Part shown: positions 13,898 to 19,150 of the stretch, piece after piece
How positions within the stretch are numbered: position 1 is the first letter of the stretch
Layout: the number at the start of each line of letters is the position of its first letter
NCBI GenBank assembly: GCA_964599885.1
Contig: CAZRHH010000061.1
Coordinates: 1 to 19,150, forward strand
Length of the DNA stretch: 19,150 bases
Source: CAZRHH01 sp964599885
GTDB lineage: Bacteria > Chloroflexota > Dehalococcoidia > DSTF01 > JACRBR01
Direction: 5' to 3'
Made by a program: the position numbers and the translations under genes
The notes under the pieces: generated by a model
Told to the model about the DNA's origin: nothing
What the model saw: only the letters and a program-made list of their open reading frames with translations
Database searches by the model: none

Positions 13898-13955
13898 TGA
13901 GCCGAAACTGGCTCACCCCGCATGTTGGAGGAAGCACGGAGCCGTCCCCGGCTCC
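13898..13955 (+). promoter_or_regulatory. Leader with two look-alike hairpins
   Basis: Two 6-bp stems with 6-base loops lie before the ABC operon: TGAGCC/GGCTCA (13898-13903 with 13910-13915) and GGAGCC/GGCTCC (13938-13943 with 13950-13955). All four arms share GAGCC or GGCTC, so the first left arm could also pair with the last right arm, giving exclusive folds. The rest of the 391-base region 13585-13975 holds only the promoter candidate. Confidence 0.35.
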
Positions 13956-13975
13956 GGCAAGAGGAGAGGCTAAGC

Positions 13976-15736
13976 ATGAACGTAAGAAACCGCTGGTTTC
14001 TGATCCTCGCGGGACTGCTCTCGGCAGTACTCGTGTTCGGCGCCGCCTGTGGCGGCGACGATGACGACGCCGGCGACAACACCCCGACCGCCGGCGAAAC
14101 CGCCGACGCAACAACCGGCCCCGGCGATGGCGGCGAAGGCCAAGCGCCCGCCGATCAGCAGAAACTGACGGCCACGTCGACAGCACCGCAGTTCGTCGAC
14201 CCGCACAAGTCGAACTTTGAACAGGACATCGCGTTGGCCCGGATGCTCTGGCGCGGGCTGTACAACCTCGCCGATGACGGCGAGGGAGGTGTCGAAGTCG
14301 TGCCGGATATGGCGGACGGCGAGCCGACAGTGAGTGGCACCGAGTACACGGTGAAGATCAAGCCAGGTCAGGAGTGGTCCGACGGCCAACCGGTGACCGC
14401 AGCCGATTTCGTGTACGGCTTGACGCGGGCCTGCGATCCAGAGGTGGCAGCACCGTACCAGTACATTCTTGGTGCAGGCCTGCTCGATCTGAACGGCTGC
14501 GACGCGCTGACGCAGAACCAAGATCCGGCGCAGAGGGAGGCGCTCATCGCGGCGCTGGGGGCAACGGCTCCGGACGACAGCACGCTCGTGCTCTCGCTGG
14601 GTCGCACCGTGCCGAACTTCACCACGCTGATGTCGTTGTGGATCACGTATCCGGCGCGGGAAGACGTTGTCTCGGCGAACCCGGACACCTGGTCCAACCC
14701 GGAAACCATTGTGGCGAACGGGCCGTTCACCATGACCGCGTTCACGCCGGGCAACGGCGGGCTGGCGGTGATGGCCCCGAACCCCGGCTGGCAGGGCAAG
14801 CAGCCGGCGCTCCAGGAAGTAACCATTAGATTCATCGACAACCTCGCGAGTGCATTGACGGACTTCCCGGATCAAATCCATCTGACGGCCATCCAGCCGA
14901 CCGACGTCAGCGCTGCGAGGGATCGCCACGGCGATCAGATACAGGTTGACCCAGGGGCGCGCATTACGGCCGTCGAGGTCCAGATGGAAGACGAGACCCT
15001 GGACGACTTCAACGTCCGTCTTGCTCTCTCACGCGCCATCGACCGTGAAGAGCTCGTGCGCGTGGTATACGACGATGTACACACGGTCGCGCACTACTGG
15101 ACCGCGCAGGGCATAGTCGGACACCTGGGTGATGAGCCGTTTGAGGGAGCGATCGGGTTCGATGTCGAGGCTGCCAAGTCCGCGCTCAGCGAGGCCGGAT
15201 TCCCGGACGGCGCCGGCTTCCCCGCGATGGGCATCCTGCTGACTGATAGTCCGACAAACCGCGACTTCGCCGACTATCTCGTGAAGGCATGGCAGGATAA
15301 CCTCGGCATCACCGTCACGCCGGAATTCGTCGACGGCGATACGCGTTCAGACCGCTTTAACGCCGAGGACTTCCAGCTCCTCCCGGGCGGTTGGCAGAGC
15401 GACTACCCGGACATTGAAAACTTCATCGTTGGCCTCTTCGACACGCCGCCGCCCCCGCCGGCTAGTAACAACAACAAGTACAACTGCTCGCTGCCGGAGA
15501 TCGACGCCGCGATTACTGCGGGCGGCCAGGCGACCGACAACGAGGCCCGCATCGAAGCGTACCAGGAGGCCGAGCGCGAAATAGTGGACAACCTCTGCGG
15601 TGCCATCCCGATCTACCAGAACGGGCGCCCATGGGCGATCGACGACAGCGTCGGCGGCGTGATCAGGAATGGCGTATTGGACGCCTCAATGCCTGGTAGC
15701 TGGTGCACCGAGTGCTGGTTCATCAAGGCGGATTAA
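13976..15736 (+). CDS. Peptide/nickel-type ABC importer, solute-binding lipoprotein (SBP family 5)
   Basis: The 586-residue product starts with a lipoprotein signal, MNVRNRWFLILAGLLSAVLV then FGAAC|GG, with Cys25 as the lipidated residue. A disordered acidic/Thr/Gly tether (GGDDDDAGDNTPTAGETADA and on) runs to about residue 60. The binding domain shows family-5 marks: IALARMLWRGLYNL, KPGQEWSDGQPVTAADFVYGL (the SBP_bac_5 signature region), NGPFTMTAF and DDFNVRLALSRAIDREELV, ending PIYQNGRPWAIDD. Such proteins capture oligopeptides, or sometimes nickel-chelates or glycosides. ATG 13976 has GAGGAG upstream and gives an intact signal peptide; an in-frame ATG at 13922 would put charged residues before it. 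The two permease genes follow at once. The ligand cannot be read from the sequence. Confidence 0.92.
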   Translation: MNVRNRWFLILAGLLSAVLVFGAACGGDDDDAGDNTPTAGETADATTGPGDGGEGQAPADQQKLTATSTAPQFVDPHKSNFEQDIALARMLWRGLYNLADDGEGGVEVVPDMADGEPTVSGTEYTVKIKPGQEWSDGQPVTAADFVYGLTRACDPEVAAPYQYILGAGLLDLNGCDALTQNQDPAQREALIAALGATAPDDSTLVLSLGRTVPNFTTLMSLWITYPAREDVVSANPDTWSNPETIVANGPFTMTAFTPGNGGLAVMAPNPGWQGKQPALQEVTIRFIDNLASALTDFPDQIHLTAIQPTDVSAARDRHGDQIQVDPGARITAVEVQMEDETLDDFNVRLALSRAIDREELVRVVYDDVHTVAHYWTAQGIVGHLGDEPFEGAIGFDVEAAKSALSEAGFPDGAGFPAMGILLTDSPTNRDFADYLVKAWQDNLGITVTPEFVDGDTRSDRFNAEDFQLLPGGWQSDYPDIENFIVGLFDTPPPPPASNNNKYNCSLPEIDAAITAGGQATDNEARIEAYQEAEREIVDNLCGAIPIYQNGRPWAIDDSVGGVIRNGVLDASMPGSWCTECWFIKAD

Positions 15737-15772
15737 CCGCGCGGTAACGCGCCTTTACAAAGGAGGAGTCGG

Positions 15773-16759
15773 GTGGCGGCGCGTCCGCCACCCGACCGCA
15801 CCTTGACTGGATATATTCTCCGGCGCCTGCTTGCGATGCTCCCCGTCCTCTGGGTGATCGCTACGATCACGTTCTTCCTCATGCATGCCACGCCCGGCGG
15901 GCCTTTCGTCCAGGACAGGACGCTACCCGAGGCTACGCAGCAGGCACAGTTGCGCCAGTACAATCTCGACGAGCCGCTGTGGAAGCAGTATGTCCTCTAC
16001 CTCCAAAACATCGCGAAGGGCGATCTGGGCGTCTCGATACAGGGCAACCTGGACGTGAGCGACATCATCCGGGAACGCTTCTTCGTGACCGCACAGCTAG
16101 GACTGATGGCGCTCACGCTCGCGATTATCATCGGGATCGGGTTGGGGACGCTGTCGGCGCTAAACCATAACGGCCCGCTGGACTACATCGGCGTTGGCTT
16201 TGCCACGCTCGGCGCCAGCATCCCCCATTTTGTGCTGGGCGCGTTTCTGGTGCTCGTGTTCGTGGTGCACTTCGGTGTTTTCAACACCATCGGCTGGGGC
16301 GGACCGCAGGACGTCGATGACATCTTCAAATTCTCCGAGTACAACTGGAAGCTTATGGTCTTGCCGGTCTTGTCGCTCGCCGCGTTGCCGGCAGCGTTCA
16401 TTGCGCGCGTCACCCGGGCGAGCCTGCTGGAGGTGCTGAACCAGGATTACATCCGGACAGCGCGGTCGAAGGGGCTACGTGAGTATTCCGTGGTGACGCG
16501 CCACACCATCAAGAACGCGTTGATCCCTGTGTTGACAGTGTCCGGCCCGATCGCGGCCGACCTGATCACCGGTTCCTTCATCATCGAGACGATGTTCGCC
16601 ATCCCGGGCCTCGGCCAGTCGACCATCGCGGCAGTGGTCGACCGCGACTACGCGGTGATCATGGGCACGACCCTCTTCTACGCGTTCATCATCACGATGG
16701 CCAATCTGATCGTCGACATTTCCTACGCGTTCGTCGACCCGCGGATTAGGTACCGATGA
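15773..16759 (+). CDS. ABC importer permease, DppB/OppB type
   Basis: The 328-residue permease starts at GTG 15773 behind the strong AAAGGAGGAG (15759-15768). The N-terminus LTGYILRRLLAMLPVLWVIATITFFLMHATPGGPF is typical for the B subunit: an inside-facing RR, the first helix and then the HxxPGGP motif. Five further helices follow. The EAA loop, which docks the ATPase, is RTARSKGLREYSVVTRHTIKNALIPVL (about 225-251). The product forms a heterodimeric channel with the next gene product. It is 36 bases after the binding-protein stop and overlaps the next gene by 4 bases (ATGA), so translation is coupled. Confidence 0.93.
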   Translation: MAARPPPDRTLTGYILRRLLAMLPVLWVIATITFFLMHATPGGPFVQDRTLPEATQQAQLRQYNLDEPLWKQYVLYLQNIAKGDLGVSIQGNLDVSDIIRERFFVTAQLGLMALTLAIIIGIGLGTLSALNHNGPLDYIGVGFATLGASIPHFVLGAFLVLVFVVHFGVFNTIGWGGPQDVDDIFKFSEYNWKLMVLPVLSLAALPAAFIARVTRASLLEVLNQDYIRTARSKGLREYSVVTRHTIKNALIPVLTVSGPIAADLITGSFIIETMFAIPGLGQSTIAAVVDRDYAVIMGTTLFYAFIITMANLIVDISYAFVDPRIRYR

Positions 16760-17712
16760 TTGAGTCCGAGGGCGCTGTCTCGCTGAAGCGAACGAGCCCC
16801 GACATCTTCGGAGGCGAGCCGACGCGTGGGACACCCCGTGGGCTCTGGACCGATGCCTGGCGGCGGCTCATCAAGAACCGACTCGCCGTGGCCGGGCTGG
16901 TGCTGCTCATGGTCATCACTCTTGTGGCATTCGTGGGTGCGTACGTCGGGCCGACGGGCCGCTATGACCCGAATGACCAGGACTATGCATTGGAGGCGAA
17001 GGAAGCTTCGCCATCCGCAGCGCACTGGTTCGGGACGGACCGATTGGGGCGCGACCAGTTCGCGCGCGTCCTCGAAGGCGTCCGCGTGTCGCTGCAGATC
17101 GGCATCGGCACACAGATCGTGGTGCTGGTCCTGGGTCTGGGCGTGGGCGTCACGGCTGCATTGGGCGGTAAGTTATCAGACAACCTCCTGATGCGATTCA
17201 CCGACGTGATGTACGCGTTTCCGGCCCTGCTGGCAATCATTCTCGTGCGTTCGGTCGTGGCGGGGCGCGACCTATACTTCATCACCAACCCGGTGGTCAT
17301 GATCATCCTGGCGATCGCATTCGTGGGCTGGACGACGCTGGCGCGGCTCGTGCGTGGTCAGATGCTCTCCTTGCGGGAGCGCGACTACGTCACGGCCGCG
17401 CAGGCGATGGGGGCAACGAACATGCGCGTGGTGACGCAGCACATGTTGCCGAACGCCCTTGGCCCAATCATCGTGGCAACGACGTTCGGGATCCCATTCG
17501 CTATCTTTGCCGAGGCGTCGCTCGGGTTCATCGGACTCGGCGTGCCGCCGCCGACGGCGAGCCTGGGCACGCTGGTCGCGGCGGGTTACGCCGTGATCTA
17601 CCGAAACGTTTGGTCGGTGGTATTTCCTGCGGCTTCGATCGCGGTGCTGATGCTCTGCTTCACCTTCGTCGGCGACGGCCTCCGCGACGCGCTCGACCCC
17701 CGCACCCGCTAG
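16756..17712 (+). CDS. ABC importer permease, DppC/OppC type
   Basis: The 318-residue permease starts at ATG 16756 within the ATGA overlap. It has a soluble N-terminal stretch with WRRLIKNRLAVAGLVLLMVITLVAFVG as its first helix, an exposed loop containing HWFGTDRLGRDQFARVLEGVRVSLQIG (the family signature around GTDxLGRD), and an EAA loop YVTAAQAMGATNMRVVTQHMLPNALGPIIV (about 212-241). It ends GDGLRDALDPRTR, the normal C-terminus. No ATPase gene (DppD/F type, with Walker motifs) follows; the next gene is an unrelated phosphatase, so the energising subunits must come from elsewhere or were lost. Confidence 0.93.
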   Translation: MIESEGAVSLKRTSPDIFGGEPTRGTPRGLWTDAWRRLIKNRLAVAGLVLLMVITLVAFVGAYVGPTGRYDPNDQDYALEAKEASPSAAHWFGTDRLGRDQFARVLEGVRVSLQIGIGTQIVVLVLGLGVGVTAALGGKLSDNLLMRFTDVMYAFPALLAIILVRSVVAGRDLYFITNPVVMIILAIAFVGWTTLARLVRGQMLSLRERDYVTAAQAMGATNMRVVTQHMLPNALGPIIVATTFGIPFAIFAEASLGFIGLGVPPPTASLGTLVAAGYAVIYRNVWSVVFPAASIAVLMLCFTFVGDGLRDALDPRTR

Positions 17713-17716
17713 TGCG

Positions 17717-17790
17717 AGAGCAGAGAGCAGAGAACAGAGAACAGATCATCCGTAGGGCGCTCAGTTCTCTGATCTCTGCTTTCTGTTCTG
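17717..17790. repeat. Two facing heptamer arrays between ABC genes and uppP
   Basis: 17717-17744 holds AGAGCAG twice and AGAACAG twice in perfect phase, starting 4 bases after the permease stop. 17765-17790 holds TTCTCTG, ATCTCTG, CTTTCTG and TTCTG, an inverted relative. The two can pair imperfectly around a 20-base centre, so they could also form a weak terminator. They fill the whole 88-base gap apart from the last 10 bases before uppP. Confidence 0.7.
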
Positions 17791-17800
17791 CGGACCCCGC

Positions 17801-18646
17801 ATGATCGCCGACCTCATCAAGGCGGCGATTCTCGGCGTCGTGCAGGGGCTGACAGAATTTCTGCCCGTCTCGTCGACCGGCCACCTGATCCTCGCCGAAG
17901 ATCTGCTCAACGTCGACCAGGATCGTTACGGACTCTCGTTCGATGCCGCGCTCCACATGGGGACGCTGGCGGCGCTGCTGCTGTTCTTCGGCCGGCGCTG
18001 GCTGACGCTCGCCGCCGCTGGTCTCGGCGCGCTGCGCCACCGCTCGCTTGCCGACGACGAAGGCCGCCTCGCGTGGCTGATCGTGCTCGGCACCATCCCG
18101 GCAGCCGTCATCGGATTCGCGTTCGAAGACGTGATCGAAGACTCGTTCCGCTCCCCCGCCCTCATCGCGACGATGCTGATCGCCTTCAGCGCCGTCTTCG
18201 TCATCGCCGAAGCGCTCGGCAAGCGCATCCGGACGCTGCCGCAGATCGGCTGGCTCGACGCGCTGTTCATCGGCTTCGCGCAGGCCGTCGCGTTGATCCC
18301 CGGCGTCTCGCGTTCCGGCGCGACGATCTCCGCCGGGCTGCTGCGCGACATCGACCGGCGCGAAGCGGCGACCTTCGCGTTCCTGCTCTCCGCCCCGATC
18401 ATCGGCGGCGCCGGCCTCGTACAGATGATCGATGTGACGCGCGAGTTCGCTCGCGGCGATCTCGGCGGCTCCGATGCAGCGTTCTTCGCGACCGGCGCCA
18501 TCTGCGCGGCCATCGTCGGCTACGCGGCGATCGCGTTTCTGCTGCGCTTCCTCGCCACCAACAGCCTGCGTCCGTTCGTCTACTACCGCGTCGCGCTGGG
18601 CATCGTGATCTTCGCCGTCATCATCGCCCAGAACATCATCGGGTAG
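17801..18646 (+). CDS. uppP: Undecaprenyl-diphosphatase
   Basis: The 281-residue integral membrane enzyme (BacA/UppP family) removes a phosphate from undecaprenyl diphosphate to recycle the lipid carrier of peptidoglycan and other surface polymers; overexpression in other species gives bacitracin resistance. Both signature regions are present: GVVQGLTEFLPVSSTGHLILAED (12-34) with the conserved Glu and Ser residues, and ALIPGVSRSGATISAGLLRDIDRREAATFAFLLSAPII (about 164-202) containing PGxSRSGAT. About eight membrane segments and the length are normal. ATG 17801 has no visible ribosome-binding site and no TANNNT box; a heptamer repeat lies immediately upstream, so expression signals are unclear. 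The polyprenyl-phosphate link with the glycosyltransferase at 250-1791 is functional, not genetic. Confidence 0.95.
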   Translation: MIADLIKAAILGVVQGLTEFLPVSSTGHLILAEDLLNVDQDRYGLSFDAALHMGTLAALLLFFGRRWLTLAAAGLGALRHRSLADDEGRLAWLIVLGTIPAAVIGFAFEDVIEDSFRSPALIATMLIAFSAVFVIAEALGKRIRTLPQIGWLDALFIGFAQAVALIPGVSRSGATISAGLLRDIDRREAATFAFLLSAPIIGGAGLVQMIDVTREFARGDLGGSDAAFFATGAICAAIVGYAAIAFLLRFLATNSLRPFVYYRVALGIVIFAVIIAQNIIG

Positions 18647-18752
18647 AGGGATCGCATGTCCCCCCAGGGCGGGCACCCACGGTAACCCTCGATTCGCACG
18701 TCGCGGTATGCGCTTGGAGATAGGCCCGCGATGGGCGCCGGAACAGAAATAC

Positions 18753-18780
18753 GTAGGGGCGAACCTTTTAGGTCCGTCCC
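18753..18780 (+). repeat. GTAG-headed imperfect palindrome (REP-like), plus strand
   Basis: GTAGGGGCGAACC, TTTTA and GGTCCGTCCC form an imperfect hairpin behind GTAG (18753-18756). It lies in the gene-free stretch 18647-18984, which otherwise holds the next two repeats. Confidence 0.45.
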
Positions 18781-18860
18781 GTCCGGCCAGCGCGCCCGTA
18801 CGATCACCCGCACCGCCTATCGTTCGCCGATGCTTCTCACACCGGCGCGAACACCGCGAC

Positions 18861-18884
18861 GTAGCGCGGGCTTTCAGCCCGCGC
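18861..18884 (+). repeat. GTAG-headed palindrome (REP-like), plus strand
   Basis: GTAG at 18861-18864 and a perfect 9-bp stem sharing its last G (GCGCGGGCT 18864-18872 with AGCCCGCGC 18876-18884; loop TTC). Confidence 0.6.
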
Positions 18885-18935
18885 GAGCGCTGACTACGAC
18901 CGTGTGGTTGGGTGAGGAATCGCGAAAATCAAGCC

Positions 18936-18980
18936 CCCTCTCCAGCTTGCCTGGAGAGAGGCCGGAGGTGAGGCCGCGCG
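18936..18980 (-). repeat. Dispersed CCCTCTCC...GGTGAGGCCGCGC repeat, copy 2, with hairpin
   Basis: The element holds an 8-bp stem (CTCTCCAG 18938-18945 with CTGGAGAG 18951-18958; loop CTTGC) and ends with GGTGAGGCCGCGCG. It sits 5 bases past the stop codon of the minus-strand gene at 18985, and read on that strand the hairpin is followed by a T-rich stretch, so it may terminate that gene. Copy 1 is at 11261-11305 in the same position relative to a stop codon. Confidence 0.6.
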
Positions 18981-18984
18981 CGCA

Positions 18985-19150
18985 CTATGAAGCCGGCGGT
19001 CCCGGCGGCCCGGACGGGCGCTCACCACCACCCGCATCGCCACCACCGCCGCCGCCTTCGCGACGACGATTGCGGCCGCCTCGGCGTCCGCGTCTGCGGC
19101 GCTTCGCATCCGCGTCCGCGCCATCCGTCGGTGCGGTATGAGCCGCCGGC
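18985..19150 (-). CDS. C-terminal Arg/Gly-rich tail of a gene running off the window
   Basis: On the minus strand a frame enters from the right edge and ends at TAG (complement of 18985-18987), giving 54 residues. The sequence is PAAHTAPTDGADADA, then KRRRRGRRGGRNRRREGGGG and a Gly/Pro tail ending GPPGPPAS. Basic RGG-like tails of this sort occur on RNA-binding proteins such as DEAD-box helicases, RNase E/G or J, Rho and polynucleotide phosphorylase. Nothing of the catalytic domain is in the window, so the family cannot be chosen. The low complexity lowers certainty, but the open frame and the repeat/hairpin just after its stop support it. It is convergent with uppP. Confidence 0.5.
   Translation of the reverse strand, partial: PAAHTAPTDGADADAKRRRRGRRGGRNRRREGGGGGGDAGGGERPSGPPGPPAS

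Noticed and set aside
13876..14064. Upstream open frame in the ABC leader, starting near GTG 13876
   Set aside because: The purine run is too close to the codon to serve it, and the frame overlaps the binding-protein signal peptide out of frame; Arg/Pro-rich noise.
17660..18676. Minus-strand open frame of 338 codons
   Set aside because: Antisense to uppP, Asp/Glu/Arg-rich low complexity.
18643..18690. Terminator or GTAG palindrome directly at the uppP stop
   Set aside because: GTAG overlaps the stop codon, but the following GGGA...TCCC stem is only 4 bp and the C-run/GGGCGGG pairing has a mismatch and a one-base loop.
18708..18893. Short open frames after uppP
   Set aside because: They read through the GTAG palindromes, have no start signals and show no protein-like pattern.

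Overview
The window is high-GC bacterial DNA, probably from a metagenome-assembled genome because it carries a 100-base N gap at 11092-11191. No rRNA, tRNA, CRISPR array, transposase or integrase was seen. The gene mix is a nickel superoxide dismutase with its protease, a ferritin-like/SCP2 pair, a crotonyl-CoA carboxylase/reductase, a lipoprotein-anchored peptide ABC importer with an Asp-rich tether, and several apparently leaderless genes with TANNNT -10 boxes. This is most compatible with a Chloroflexota-type (possibly Dehalococcoidia) aerobe. That assignment is inference; no marker gene here proves it.

Layout. 1-172: end of an unidentified + strand gene. 250-2137 (minus): a GT39-type membrane glycosyltransferase preceded by the truncated head of a second one. 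2331-2750: small protein resembling a degenerate GGDEF domain. 2951-4643: operon-like pair of a ferritin-like protein and an SCP2-like lipid-binding protein. 4848-5051 (minus): small hypothetical, divergent from 5167-6024, a more A/T-rich module encoding a zinc-peptidase-like protein resembling the anthrax lethal factor fold (split by a frameshift) and an overlapping unknown partner. 6134-6625: four-helix membrane protein. 6806-7757: sodN-sodX. 7924-8238: broken hotdog thioesterase. 8399-9715 (minus): FAD-dependent oxidoreductase. 9716-11318: repeat-rich zone with a frameshifted zinc-ribbon-like gene, a 46-residue membrane peptide, a strong hairpin and a tandem repeat array containing the assembly gap. 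11319-13584 (minus): lipid/diacylglycerol kinase and crotonyl-CoA carboxylase/reductase. 13976-17712: solute-binding lipoprotein plus two permeases of a peptide/nickel-type ABC importer, without ATPases. 17801-18646: undecaprenyl-diphosphatase. 18985-19150 (minus): Arg/Gly-rich end of a gene running out of the window.

No operon spans the whole window. It is a set of housekeeping and metabolic units separated by an unusual density of small repeats. These are (i) palindromes headed by GTAG, like REP elements; (ii) tandem repeats of different sequence that share a 7-bp period and sit against gene ends or starts; (iii) two dispersed repeat families placed just after stop codons. The most interesting items are the split lethal-factor-like peptidase module, the heptamer and GTAG repeat systems, and the recurrent leaderless start architecture.
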